This document shows positions 17,171 through 26,084 of a stretch of 64,000 nucleotides of DNA, in pieces. Within the stretch, counting starts at the first letter, position 1; each line of letters starts with the position of its first letter. The position numbers were made by a program, and so were the translations under genes. The stretch is from Bacteroidota bacterium (GTDB lineage Bacteria; Bacteroidota; Bacteroidia; Cytophagales; Cytophagaceae): assembly GCA_023392125.1 (NCBI GenBank), contig JAEVZS010000017.1:296688-360687 (forward strand), written 5' to 3'. The notes under the pieces are model-generated. The model saw only the letters and a program-made list of their open reading frames with translations, searched no databases and was not told the DNA's origin.

Positions 17171-18724
17171 ATGACAATTTTAGGGTCAATTTTGAAAAAG
17201 GGGATTAAATTGAGTGCGGTTGCGGAAAAGGAAAAATCCTCCCCGGAAAATCAGCAGCTTAAGGAACTTCGTAAATTACTTACTGCAGCCAGAAATACTG
17301 ATTTTGGCCAGAAGTATGGTTTCGAAGCCATATTGAAAAGCGGCCAGAAAGATTTGAGAGAGCTGTATTCGGCATATCGGAATAAGGTACCGGTCTATTC
17401 ATACAATATATTATTTGAAGAATGGTGGCATAAATGCAGGGAAGGCCAGAAAGATGTGACCTGGCCGGGACAGATCCGGTATTTTGCCCTGAGTTCGGGT
17501 ACCTCCGAATCAGCATCCAAACATATACCGATTTCATCTGAGATGATCAATGCCATAAAGAAAACAGGCATACGTCAGATCAAAACGCTTTCAAAGTATG
17601 ACCTTCCCGATCGCTTATTTACCAAAGGTATTCTTATGCTGGGTGGCAGTACGGATCTTAATAAATCCGGACATTATTTTGAGGGTGACCTGAGTGGTAT
17701 TCAGGCCAGCAAGATTCCGTTCTGGTTTCAGCGTTTTTATAAACCGGGAAAGGAGATTGCCAGGAACAGGGACTGGAATATGAAACTCCGGGAAATTACG
17801 CTCAATGCGCCTTCGTGGGACATTGGATTTGTAGTTGGGGTGCCTGCCTGGATTCAGCTTATGATGGAGGAAATTATTCGCCATTACAACTTGAAAAACA
17901 TCCATGAAATCTGGCCCAATCTCGAAATATTCGTCCATGGCGGTGTTTCATTTGAACCGTACAAAAAAAGCTTCGAGAATCTGCTGGGCAAGCCCCTGAC
18001 TTATATAGAGACCTATCTTGCTTCGGAAGGTTTTGTTGCATTCCAGAACCGGCCTGATACATCTGCTATGGCGATGGTGCTGGATAATGGAATCTTTTTT
18101 GAGTTTGTGCCATTCACTGAAAAGAACTTTGACGAAAACGGGGACCTGATAGCCTATCCTGAGACCCTGATGATTGATGAGGTTGAGGAAAATAAGGAGT
18201 ATGCTCTGCTTTTAAGTACCTGCGCCGGAACATGGCGCTATCTGATAGGGGATGTGATCCGGTTTACAGACAAATCCCGTTCTGAAATTCTGATAACGGG
18301 TCGAACCAAACATTATCTGAGCTTATGCGGAGAGCATATGTCTGTTGATAATATGAACAAGGCTGTCAGAATGACTGCAGAAGAGCTGGGAATATCCATC
18401 AAGGAATATACAGTAGCCGGGATTCCCTATGATAGTATGTTTGCTCATCGCTGGTTTCTGGGGGTAGAAGGAGAGGCTGATTCTGAAAAAATAAAAAAAC
18501 TGCTGGATGACAATCTGAAGATACTTAACGATGATTATAAAACCGAACGTATAAGCGCTTTAAAAGAGGTGCTGGTCAATGTGTTGCCGCTGGATGTTTT
18601 TTATGAATATCTGAAAAAGAAAGGGAAAGTCGGCGGGCAGAACAAGTTTCCGAGAGTGCTTAAGAAGAATCAACTGAATGAGTGGGAGGCTTTTTTAACG
18701 GAACAAGGTTTTCTTATTCAATAA
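17171..18724 (+). CDS. GH3 auxin-responsive-promoter family protein
   Basis: The 517-residue protein belongs to the acyl-adenylate/GH3 superfamily: the ATP-binding loop reads YFALSSGTSESASKHIPIS (about residue 100-118), followed by YIETYLASEGFVAFQ, and CAGTWRYLIGDVIRFTD and ITGRTKHYLSLCGEHMS in the C-terminal part. In plants GH3 enzymes join amino acids to acyl hormones; for the bacterial members the substrate is not known. A role as an acyl-adenylate-forming ligase is reasonable. It is followed 11 bases later by a LysE-type exporter gene, which suggests a conjugate or amino-acid derivative may be exported. Confidence 0.92.
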   Translation: MTILGSILKKGIKLSAVAEKEKSSPENQQLKELRKLLTAARNTDFGQKYGFEAILKSGQKDLRELYSAYRNKVPVYSYNILFEEWWHKCREGQKDVTWPGQIRYFALSSGTSESASKHIPISSEMINAIKKTGIRQIKTLSKYDLPDRLFTKGILMLGGSTDLNKSGHYFEGDLSGIQASKIPFWFQRFYKPGKEIARNRDWNMKLREITLNAPSWDIGFVVGVPAWIQLMMEEIIRHYNLKNIHEIWPNLEIFVHGGVSFEPYKKSFENLLGKPLTYIETYLASEGFVAFQNRPDTSAMAMVLDNGIFFEFVPFTEKNFDENGDLIAYPETLMIDEVEENKEYALLLSTCAGTWRYLIGDVIRFTDKSRSEILITGRTKHYLSLCGEHMSVDNMNKAVRMTAEELGISIKEYTVAGIPYDSMFAHRWFLGVEGEADSEKIKKLLDDNLKILNDDYKTERISALKEVLVNVLPLDVFYEYLKKKGKVGGQNKFPRVLKKNQLNEWEAFLTEQGFLIQ

Positions 18725-18735
18725 AACCCTGAAAT

Positions 18736-19371
18736 ATGATCTGGCAGGCAATATTAAGCGGACTAGGTTTTGGATTGATGCTTGCGCTTGTGCCTGGTCC
18801 CGTCTTTTTTGCCCTGATTCAGACAGGTATTGCCAGAGGTTTTAAGTACGGAGTACTTTTTGCATTGGGGGTTGCGCTGAGTGATGTCGCTTTTATAGGG
18901 CTTACCTATTTTGGGGTTTCAGCTTTTCTGGACGATGATTTTATAAGAAAGCTGCTGGGACTGGCAGGGGGGCTGGTGATGATGATTTTCGGCGCTTTTT
19001 ATTTTTTCAGAGGGGCGCGTACAACCATTGCCTATGAACAAATCAGCCGGCAACAAAAGGGAATTAGCCTGGTCATTAAAGGGTTTGTGCTTAATATTCT
19101 GAACCCTTTTGTGTTTTTTTTCTGGGTAGGAATGGTAAGCGTAATCAGTATTGAGTTTGGGAGTGATCAGCACCTGATCTTTACTTTCTTTATTACATCC
19201 GTTATTATGGTCTTTTGTGTGGATGTTTTTAAATCTTTCATCTCTAATCTTATAAAGAAATTTTTTACTCAGCGCTTTATGATTATTCTTAACCGGGCTC
19301 TTGGGATTATCCTGGCCGGTGTCGGTATACGGCTGATTTATAAGGCTCTGACCGATACGCTACTCGTATGA
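18736..19371 (+). CDS. LysE/RhtB family exporter
   Basis: The 211-residue protein has about six transmembrane helices and the family signature PGPVFFALIQTGIARGFKYGVLFALGVALSD at residues 17-47. Members export amino acids or related small molecules using the proton gradient. The FVLNILNPFVFFFWVGMVS motif in the second half is also typical. It appears to be co-transcribed with the GH3-family gene 11 bases upstream; the stop is 2 bases from the convergent VWA gene. Confidence 0.93.
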   Translation: MIWQAILSGLGFGLMLALVPGPVFFALIQTGIARGFKYGVLFALGVALSDVAFIGLTYFGVSAFLDDDFIRKLLGLAGGLVMMIFGAFYFFRGARTTIAYEQISRQQKGISLVIKGFVLNILNPFVFFFWVGMVSVISIEFGSDQHLIFTFFITSVIMVFCVDVFKSFISNLIKKFFTQRFMIILNRALGIILAGVGIRLIYKALTDTLLV

Positions 19372-19373
19372 TC

Positions 19374-20423
19374 TCAATCTTCCAGGCTATTGGTTAAAAA
19401 AGTGTTTTTGGTAAAGAGCCAGAGCAAATAAAAGATAACCCCCCATGTCAGATAGGGATAATAAAAATCTTTGTATTGTGTATTGGCAGCTATGACATGC
19501 TTTGATTTATGCAGTGTATCGATTTTCTTAAATACATTTCCCAGCTGTGTCTTGTTTCGTACCCTGAAAAATTCACCTGAGGTCAAGGTTGCGATTTCTC
19601 TGAGGGTTTTTTCATCGAGGTGCGATTCCACATAGATTGTTTTTTTTGTAGCCGGATCGGTATATGGAACTTGTCCGGATTTGCCTATGGCAATGCTGTA
19701 AATAGTAATCCCGTAATGTCGGGCCAGTTTTGCAGCGGCAACCGGAGAGATATTGCCTGCGGTATTTTCACCATCACTGATCAGGATCAGCAATTGTGAT
19801 CTTCCCCTGAATTCGGTCAGACGGTTTACTCCGGTGGCTATTGCAACTCCTATGGCTGTCCCGCTGCCGGGCATCATACCGGTGTGAATCTCACTAAGCC
19901 ATTGTTTGAGCGCGGCATGGTCGTAAGTAAGAGGGGAAAGCGAAGCTGCACCTTCTCCAAATACCAGCAGGCCTATGAGGTCATTGGGACGCTGGTCTAT
20001 AAAATCGGAGGCGACTTCGAGCGATGCCTTCAGCCGGTTGGGTTTAAGATCAGAAATGTCCATTGATTCACTTATATCAAGGGCAATCAATATGTCTATT
20101 CCTTCAGAATAATCCGGAGATGTCTTGATCAGCAACTGAGGTCGGGCCAGAGCAGTGAGTATAAAAGCAATCGAAATACTTAATAAAATTGCCGGGATAT
20201 GCCGGACTACGGAGTTCTTGAACAGTGGAAGCTCTTCAGATGAAAAAGCGAGTACAAGTTTATTTTTGAAACGGAAATGCAGAAGCCACTTGAGGACAAA
20301 TAACGTGGGAATGAATAGAATCAGATACAGAAAATAGCTGTTTGCCCAGTGAAATGTTTGCAGGGTTTCATAGGATAACCAATTGGGAGAGAGCCATTCA
20401 AAACTGTCCTTTGCGGAGTTCAT
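19374..20423 (-). CDS. VWA-domain membrane protein (BatA-like)
   Basis: The protein (349 residues) has an N-terminal BatA-type membrane region (two helices about residues 30-50 and 75-95), then a von Willebrand factor A domain with a complete MIDAS: DISESMD (about residue 133), a Thr-containing loop PGSGTAIGVAIATG and LISDGENTAGN. One more helix ends the protein. Bat proteins act with MoxR ATPases and DUF58 proteins in the periplasm/inner membrane, probably in assembly or stress tolerance. It overlaps the preceding gene by 26 bases and is the last gene of a three-gene transcript. Confidence 0.92.
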   Translation of the reverse strand: MNSAKDSFEWLSPNWLSYETLQTFHWANSYFLYLILFIPTLFVLKWLLHFRFKNKLVLAFSSEELPLFKNSVVRHIPAILLSISIAFILTALARPQLLIKTSPDYSEGIDILIALDISESMDISDLKPNRLKASLEVASDFIDQRPNDLIGLLVFGEGAASLSPLTYDHAALKQWLSEIHTGMMPGSGTAIGVAIATGVNRLTEFRGRSQLLILISDGENTAGNISPVAAAKLARHYGITIYSIAIGKSGQVPYTDPATKKTIYVESHLDEKTLREIATLTSGEFFRVRNKTQLGNVFKKIDTLHKSKHVIAANTQYKDFYYPYLTWGVIFYLLWLFTKNTFLTNSLED

Positions 20424-21300
20424 TCTTACGGTTTATATATCGTGAGTTAGCAAATTTCTTTAAGGAGCCGGTAGCAGTTATCACTGCCCCGGAAGTAATG
20501 CCGCCAAATATAACCCTGTCTATTACAATGAGAGAATCTTTGAGATCTTCTTTACGGAAGAGCTCGGTGATTTCAGTAGATGTATAGGTTGCAATTGGTT
20601 TTCCCTCGAGGGCACTGAGATAGTCTTTCCATAAGCTGAGCAGGCTTTTCAGGTAATCGGTGTTCCTTTTGCTGCTATACAATCGCTCAAGCTTTTCAAA
20701 TTGCATTATGAATCTCCGGTGGTTCTGAATGACATAATAAATTCGGATACGCTGCAATACAGGTTTGCCCAGGAATCGAAAGGAAAGGCTTAAAATCAAC
20801 GTAATCAGTAATACGATTACTATGATAAGAGGGAAATTGGTTCTTTGCTCAATATGTTCCCAGTGTGGAGATTCTTTCAGAACGGGGTATTGGGGTATGT
20901 CCTGAAGGAGCTCTACAAGCTTTAATGACACCGGTTCGGGGTAGATACTAAGGGAGTCATTGTCGGCCAGTATATAAACCGGAATTGAAAGCTGAGGATC
21001 AGGTACAATCGTAAACAGGCGGAGCTGATATATTGTACAATCCTTACTTATGCCGTTTTCGGTTACAGTCGGAAAATAGCGTTTTCTGATTAATTCAAAA
21101 GGATGAAAATTGAAATTCGTGTCAGGAAAAAGTACGCTTAGCTCCGGATCATGGTCATATACCAGATAAACATCCAGCGGTTCACCAAGTGTTATTTCCT
21201 TTTTCAGCGAACCGGTTCGTATATCTGACTGTGCAGACAGGCAATGGCCGGAAAGGCAGAAAAAAACAAGAATAACAGACTGTATTATGAAGCGGTTCAT
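20398..21300 (-). CDS. Membrane protein between DUF58 and VWA genes (BatD-like)
   Basis: The 300-residue protein has a signal peptide (MNRFIIQSVILVFFCLSGHCLSA), a periplasmic beta-rich half (about residues 25-150), one transmembrane helix (about 155-176, PLIIVIVLLITLILSLSF) and a cytoplasmic helical tail of about 120 residues. This topology and its position between the two Bat genes suggest a BatD-like partner, but sequence resemblance is weak, so the name is by context. Its stop overlaps the VWA start and its start overlaps the DUF58 stop by one base, showing translational coupling. Confidence 0.75.
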   Translation of the reverse strand: MNRFIIQSVILVFFCLSGHCLSAQSDIRTGSLKKEITLGEPLDVYLVYDHDPELSVLFPDTNFNFHPFELIRKRYFPTVTENGISKDCTIYQLRLFTIVPDPQLSIPVYILADNDSLSIYPEPVSLKLVELLQDIPQYPVLKESPHWEHIEQRTNFPLIIVIVLLITLILSLSFRFLGKPVLQRIRIYYVIQNHRRFIMQFEKLERLYSSKRNTDYLKSLLSLWKDYLSALEGKPIATYTSTEITELFRKEDLKDSLIVIDRVIFGGITSGAVITATGSLKKFANSRYINRKNELRKGQF

Positions 21301-22166
21301 CAGCTTTTTTTCCTCCTTTTAAACAGATTGGCAAGCTGAGGAGCATAATCTTCATGTGTGTTCAGCCACAGATAAGCTGCATTATTGGAGGTACAAAGAT
21401 TTTTCAGAGCTGTTTTCCGATCGTTAAAACTTTTGGAAAATGTAGCCCGGAATTTTTTGGAAGATGTATTTACCCATTTGGTTTTCCGGGTTTCCTTGTC
21501 GACAACAGGAATAATGCCGAGCCTTGGAAAATTGAATTCAATCGGATCAGACAGGTGAATTACTACCAGATCGTGTTTGCTGGCAATTGCCGTGAGCTTT
21601 TTTTCATATCCTTCATCTATAAAATCAGAAATAAGTATCACAATACTTCTTTTTTTCAGAATGCTGGACGAATATTGAAGGCAGGCATTCAGATCTGTTT
21701 TGGCTGATTTTGTCTGCAGGGCAAAAAGCTTATAGATAATGTGGTAAATATGCGGGAGTCCTTTGTCGGGCCGGATAAAAATTTCTTTGATATTGCTATA
21801 GCCTATCAGCCCCACAGTGCTCGATTCACGGCCGGCTGACAGCGCCAGTATGGCACATATTTCTTTGCCGATTTCCAGCTTTGCCTTACGTGCACTTCCT
21901 ATTTCCTGAGAACTGCTGACATCCAGAATAAAGAAAACATTTTGCTCTTTTTCTTCCTTAAAAGTTTTTACGAATGTTCCGTGTCCCTTGGCGCTTACGT
22001 TCCAGTCGATTGTTCGTACATCATCCCCGTACTGATAGGAGCGAACATCATCAAACTCAAGGCCGGACCCTTTGAAGACAGAACGATAGTCGCCACTTAC
22101 TCTGCTGGTAACTTCCTTTCTGATTTTTATTTCGTACTGTCTAATTTTCTTTAGAATCTCCTGCAT
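21300..22166 (-). CDS. DUF58 domain-containing protein
   Basis: The 288-residue cytoplasmic protein has the family signature near its N-terminus, GSGLEFDDVRSYQYGDDVRT followed by IDWNVSAKG, and a VWA-like fold with FFILDVSSSQEIG. DUF58 proteins are encoded beside MoxR ATPases and Bat proteins. A MoxR gene is not adjacent here: the next gene upstream is the divergent DUF4296 gene. It begins the three-gene leftward transcript. Confidence 0.95.
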   Translation of the reverse strand: MQEILKKIRQYEIKIRKEVTSRVSGDYRSVFKGSGLEFDDVRSYQYGDDVRTIDWNVSAKGHGTFVKTFKEEKEQNVFFILDVSSSQEIGSARKAKLEIGKEICAILALSAGRESSTVGLIGYSNIKEIFIRPDKGLPHIYHIIYKLFALQTKSAKTDLNACLQYSSSILKKRSIVILISDFIDEGYEKKLTAIASKHDLVVIHLSDPIEFNFPRLGIIPVVDKETRKTKWVNTSSKKFRATFSKSFNDRKTALKNLCTSNNAAYLWLNTHEDYAPQLANLFKRRKKS

Positions 22167-22218
22167 GGGAACTTTGGGAAGATTTCTAAAATTAATGTAA
22201 AATAATTAATTTTCTCCT

Positions 22219-22566
22219 GTGAAAAACTCATTCCTTATACTTGTGCTGGTATCAGCTATGGCCTGCTCCGGTGACAAGCAGTCAAAACTGCCGGCTAATC
22301 TTATTGCAGAAGACACAATGGTGAATATTCTAATAGACATCCATGTGGCACAGGCAGACGTCAGCATGAGAAATCTTCCGCAGGACTCGGCTGATAATCT
22401 CTTTCTGATTAAAAAGACAAAAATTCTTCAAAGCTACAATGCTGATGAAGCCCGGTTTAAGGATAGTTATTTTTACTATCTGGATCATATTTCACAATTG
22501 GAAGATATGTACGCCAGGGTTGTAGACAGTATTGGTTTGAAAGAGACACAGGCCAATATTAATTAG
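22219..22566 (+). CDS. DUF4296 family lipoprotein
   Basis: From GTG 22219 (the only start that gives a whole signal sequence) the 115-residue product begins with a lipoprotein signal KNSFLILVLVSAMAC, Cys at residue 16, followed by the DUF4296 pattern: LIAEDTMVNILIDIHVAQADV and then KKTKILQSYNADEARFKDSYFYY. The family is small, exported and of unknown function, and common in Bacteroidota. It is divergent from the Bat-like operon. Confidence 0.85.
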   Translation: MKNSFLILVLVSAMACSGDKQSKLPANLIAEDTMVNILIDIHVAQADVSMRNLPQDSADNLFLIKKTKILQSYNADEARFKDSYFYYLDHISQLEDMYARVVDSIGLKETQANIN

Positions 22567-23062
22567 CAGGTGGGGCAGGATCAGGCGCTAGGTTTTGTAA
22601 GTGGCTGATTGTAGTTGTTATCTATTGTTTTAAGTCTGAGACTTCAAGAGAACAGTGGAGAATATACATGTCATTTAATATACCAAGCTCCCCTGAACTA
22701 TAGATAATCTGCCAGACCAAAATCCGGTTTTTTTGAATTAATGGGCTTCGAGGGCTTTGCGGGAGTCTTAGCCATCCATCACCAGACGATTCAGGTATTA
22801 AAAGACCGATAATCAGAAGTAAGAAATGCTTCCGCAGCAGAAGCTTGTTTGCCTGGTATTTTAATCCTAAATCGCAAATATACATTCTATGCCCATTGCT
22901 GGTGAGCTTCAGCTTCTGGTGAAATTTTTTGCCTTCGGGTTGTTATCAGGAGTATTCATATGGCTTTTTTCCTGCGGGAAGCAGCAATAACAATTGCTGA
23001 GAAGTCCCGGTTATATCATGACAGGGCCTGCCCGAAAGAAAAACATTATTGCACGGTACAGT
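22567..23062. other. Intergenic region with repeat remnants
   Basis: About 495 bases lie between the DUF4296 gene and the response regulator. An 87-codon open frame on the minus strand (22622-22885) has no family resemblance. The DNA from about 22670 to 22800 is a diverged inverted copy of the stretch at about 46400-46525, and a 17-base word at 22923-22939 occurs again at 46388-46404. I regard the region as degraded repeat DNA plus the promoter of the regulator. Confidence 0.55.
22670..22800 (-). repeat. Dispersed repeat, copy 1 (diverged, inverted relative to copy 2)
   Basis: Read on the minus strand, this stretch shares with 46420-46525 (plus strand), in the same order, AATCGTC-GGTGAT, CCGCAA, CCTC, AATT, ATTTTGG, CAGATTAT, AGT and TTGGTATA followed by TAAA. 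The spacing differs by small gaps. The two copies are not alignable over a coding frame, and both are intergenic. Confidence 0.6.
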
Positions 23063-23467
23063 ATGAAAAAGATCAATTGTGTACTATTGGTGGATGACGA
23101 CGGTGCGACCAATTTTATTAATTACAGAATTGTTAAGCAGCTTGATATAACAGAAGAAATTCATACAGAATTTAATGGTGAAAAAGCGCTCAATTATATT
23201 CAGTACTATGCGGAAAGGCACGACAATCATGGCCCTGAACTGATTTTGCTTGATTTGAAAATGCCTGTACTGGACGGATATGAGTTTATGGAGTACCTGC
23301 GTTTGAAAAAATTCTCAAACAAGGACAAAATGAGTGTGCTGGTCCTTAGTTCCGGTGGCGGAAAAGATGATATGGAGCGATTGCTTCGGCACAATGTCCG
23401 TTATATTGCCAAACCACTGACTGCAGAATGTCTGACAGAGGCGCTTGGAATAAGGCATTGTTTATGA
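23063..23467 (+). CDS. Single-domain response regulator (CheY-like)
   Basis: From ATG 23063 the product has 134 residues and consists of one receiver domain: the acidic pocket VDDDGA near the N-terminus, the phosphorylation site in LILLDLKMPVLDGYEF, VLSSGGG for the switch Ser/Thr and IAKPLT with the conserved Lys-Pro. It lacks an output domain. The upstream starts at 22994 and 23018 add residues unlike a receiver domain. No histidine kinase gene is adjacent, so it is an orphan; the nearest in the window is the kinase at 39556. Confidence 0.92.
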   Translation: MKKINCVLLVDDDGATNFINYRIVKQLDITEEIHTEFNGEKALNYIQYYAERHDNHGPELILLDLKMPVLDGYEFMEYLRLKKFSNKDKMSVLVLSSGGGKDDMERLLRHNVRYIAKPLTAECLTEALGIRHCL

Positions 23468-23514
23468 TTTTACCGGTTTGATTTGTCTATAAAACACTTT
23501 TTTATCTGACCTAC

Positions 23515-24423
23515 GTGAAGATAAGTCTGCTTCAAAAAGCCTGGAAATTATGCAAGGGATCGTTTTTGCATCTGGCAGAATGCAATCCATTGCTCCTCGC
23601 CTCATCTACAGCTTTTTTTGCGACGTTCAGCATAGCACCTATTTTTGTGATTATTATCCGTCTTTTCAGCGCTCTTTTGGGAGAAGAGGTTATAAAAGAT
23701 GAAATATTGCTTAATATGAGAACCTGGCTTGGCAAACAGGCTGCAATAGCTGTGCATAGTGCGCTCGAAAATATGGCGGTGATTTCCGACGAATGGTATC
23801 TTACCTTACTGGGTTTTGCCTTCATGATCTTTATCGCTTCCTCATTATGGGCTACCATTAAGGTAGCGATCAATCATATCTGGGGAGTGCGACCAAAGTC
23901 TCGGCTTGACTACAAGGCAATGATTAAAGACCGTTTTATCGGAATTTTTCTTATCATGATTTTCGGTGCGTTGATTCTGGTCAATATTCTTTCACATCTG
24001 ATGCTGGTATACATTCGTAAAAGTACGATGTCTTTTATAGGCGATTATAATCTGGTGTTTGCCGAATTTGCAGGAGAAGTTCTCTCATTTGTTATGATGA
24101 TATTGTGGTTTGCTCTGATATACAGAATTTTGCCTGCAGCTAAAGTGGGGTGGAAGGTGGTATGGATAGGAAGTATGGTGACAGGATTGCTTTTTGCAGC
24201 CGGTCGTTTCAGCCTGATTAAATTACTGCCGTCAGAGGGACTGGCAAGTATTTATGGTGCATCAGGATCTTATATGCTGATTCTGCTTTTTGTTTTTTAT
24301 TCGGCCCTGATTTTTTATCTGGGCGCTGCCTTCACAAGAAAATATGCCGAATTTGCAGGCTATCAGATCAGGCCCAAAGCCAATGCGGTACGGATACATA
24401 CAAGAGAGATATTTGATGAATAG
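23515..24423 (+). CDS. YihY/BrkB family membrane protein
   Basis: The 302-residue protein has about six transmembrane helices. The N-terminal half, LLLASSTAFFATFSIAPIFV, and the later helix FAFMIFIASSLWATIKVAINHIWGVRPKSR are typical for YihY (once mis-annotated as RNase BN). Late segments LIKLLPSEGLASIYGASGSYMLILLFVFYSALIFYLGAAFTRKYAE complete the family pattern. Function is unknown. GTG 23515 is the first possible start and is close after a short spacer from the response-regulator stop. Confidence 0.93.
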   Translation: MKISLLQKAWKLCKGSFLHLAECNPLLLASSTAFFATFSIAPIFVIIIRLFSALLGEEVIKDEILLNMRTWLGKQAAIAVHSALENMAVISDEWYLTLLGFAFMIFIASSLWATIKVAINHIWGVRPKSRLDYKAMIKDRFIGIFLIMIFGALILVNILSHLMLVYIRKSTMSFIGDYNLVFAEFAGEVLSFVMMILWFALIYRILPAAKVGWKVVWIGSMVTGLLFAAGRFSLIKLLPSEGLASIYGASGSYMLILLFVFYSALIFYLGAAFTRKYAEFAGYQIRPKANAVRIHTREIFDE

Positions 24424-24461
24424 ATTGTTGCTACATATGATTTAGTAAAGCATAGTAAATT

Positions 24462-25193
24462 ATGAACTATTATTTTATAACCGGAACAGGAAAAGGATTG
24501 GGCTATGCCCTGGCTAACCGCTTGCTGGAAGATGATACAAACAGGGTAGTAGGAATATCAAGAACAAATCTTATCAGACACTCTAATTTCCGGCATGTAT
24601 CAGTGGATCTTGGCAGAACTGAAATGCTCGAATCGCTGATACCTGCACTATTTACTGAATTAATAAATCCCGAAAAGATCGTATTGGTCAACAACGCCGG
24701 GACTCTCGGTGAAGTAAACTATGTGGGCAGACTGGATAATGCAGCATTGCAGGAGGTATTTACTATCAACTTTATAGCTTCCGCACTATTGATGAATGAA
24801 TTTGTCAGAAAATACAAAGAGGTCTCAGGTTGCCGTAAACTGATCATAAATATCAGCTCGGGAGCAGGTAGGAAACCTACTGACGGCTGGTCGGCTTATT
24901 GTGCATCCAAAGCGGCTATGGACATGTTTTCAGAAGTGCTGTCGGTTGAGAGTCAGAAGGATCATAATGATTTAAAAGTTTTTTCCATTGCCCCGGGTAT
25001 AATAGATACAGGTATGCAGGAACAGATCCGGAATGTGTCGAAGAAAAATTTTTCCAGACTGGATGAATTTGTTGAATATAAAAAAGAAAACATGCTGATA
25101 AGTCCCGAAAAGGTAGCGGAAAAGCTCCTGTATGTCATTAATAATGACACAGAGTTTCATAAGCCTCTCTTGTCTCTGAGAGATCTGGTCTGA
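24462..25193 (+). CDS. Short-chain dehydrogenase/reductase
   Basis: The 243-residue classical SDR has the cofactor motif TGTGKGLG (residues 7-14), NNAG (77-80), Ser132/133, and the catalytic Tyr146-xxx-Lys150 (YCASK). Overall it resembles benzil reductase/sepiapterin reductase-like SDRs, with long Arg-rich segment after the Rossmann strand 2 suggesting NADP(H). The substrate cannot be fixed. It follows the YihY gene by 38 bases and may be in its transcript. Confidence 0.92.
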   Translation: MNYYFITGTGKGLGYALANRLLEDDTNRVVGISRTNLIRHSNFRHVSVDLGRTEMLESLIPALFTELINPEKIVLVNNAGTLGEVNYVGRLDNAALQEVFTINFIASALLMNEFVRKYKEVSGCRKLIINISSGAGRKPTDGWSAYCASKAAMDMFSEVLSVESQKDHNDLKVFSIAPGIIDTGMQEQIRNVSKKNFSRLDEFVEYKKENMLISPEKVAEKLLYVINNDTEFHKPLLSLRDLV

Positions 25194-25207
25194 GTCCCGG
25201 CTGTTAT

Positions 25208-26017
25208 CTATCGGTAGTTTTTGTAGAGAGCAACAGCTATATTGAGACTAAACAGCCCGGTTTTAAAATCATTAAACATTTTTTCGCCCTGTCCGGTGTA
25301 GGCGCTGTTGAGCAGCAGAGGATCATTGGTGCTTGTGGTACGAAGCGGGCTCTTTGTCAGGGGGTGGCTATAGCGTATATCCACAAAAACGTTTCGTCCG
25401 AATCGATTAAACATCTTGCCTGCTCCGATTACCAGGTTGAGATTAAAAATGTTGTAATCGTCTATTTTTAATTCCTTTGTTTGTTTGTCAAGAGAATAAT
25501 CGTCACCGATACCTTCTTTGTATTCTACTGTTGTAATTTTCTCTTCAGAAAACAACGTCGGCTTGAAGTTAATGTTGAAAACGAATCCGCCGGTCAGGTA
25601 AAGCTCTCTTCTTGCGTTGAAGCGATAGCGGGCTGTAAGAGGTACAGACAGGTAATTGGTTCTGAATTTTGCCTCTGAGCTGATCGTATATACTGTACCA
25701 TGACCATTTTCATCCACATGGTCCGCGGTAAACGAACTGACAAGATTCGCAGAGGCAAATGTAAAAACAGGCTCTAGTACGATGTACCATTCATCGTTTA
25801 TTTTGTAATCAGCAAATCCGCCCAGCCCGATATGTGCTCTCATCCGGTTGGCCGCTGAATATTCAGCGCCTTCATGACTTAGTTTGCTGAAATAGGATTT
25901 GAGATCTGACGATTTGGTATATCCCAGTCCGGGGGAGACTTTCACACCGGCTCTGTATTGAGCAGATGTTTCAGTGCATAGCAGCACTACAAAAAATATG
26001 ATAGAAAATAGTCTCAA
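25208..26017 (-). CDS. Outer-membrane beta-barrel protein (PorT-like)
   Basis: The product of 269 residues begins at TTG 26017 (MRLFSIIFFVVLLCTETSAQ as signal peptide) and then shows the pattern of an eight- to ten-stranded barrel: GVKVSPGLGYTKSSDL, GLGGFADYKINDEWYIVLEPVF, YLSVPLTARYRF, LVIGAGKMFNRFGRNVFVDIRYSHPL. It belongs to the large outer-membrane barrel group loosely called PorT-like. A specific role is not visible. No ATG exists upstream that would give a signal peptide. Confidence 0.82.
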   Translation of the reverse strand: MRLFSIIFFVVLLCTETSAQYRAGVKVSPGLGYTKSSDLKSYFSKLSHEGAEYSAANRMRAHIGLGGFADYKINDEWYIVLEPVFTFASANLVSSFTADHVDENGHGTVYTISSEAKFRTNYLSVPLTARYRFNARRELYLTGGFVFNINFKPTLFSEEKITTVEYKEGIGDDYSLDKQTKELKIDDYNIFNLNLVIGAGKMFNRFGRNVFVDIRYSHPLTKSPLRTTSTNDPLLLNSAYTGQGEKMFNDFKTGLFSLNIAVALYKNYR

Positions 26018-26084
26018 GGAAATCGAATTTGTTCAGACCTAATTACGGTGATCAGAGAAAGAAGTTTCTTATTTCTCTTAATTG

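Noticed and set aside
22622..22885. 87-codon open frame on the minus strand
   Set aside because: It lacks a signal, domain or neighbour logic, and most of it coincides with the diverged repeat copy 1. I treat it as non-coding repeat remnant.
22994..23062. Upstream starts (TTG 22994, ATG 23018) for the response regulator
   Set aside because: They add 15 to 23 residues rich in basic residues ahead of a normal receiver domain; ATG 23063 fits the family.
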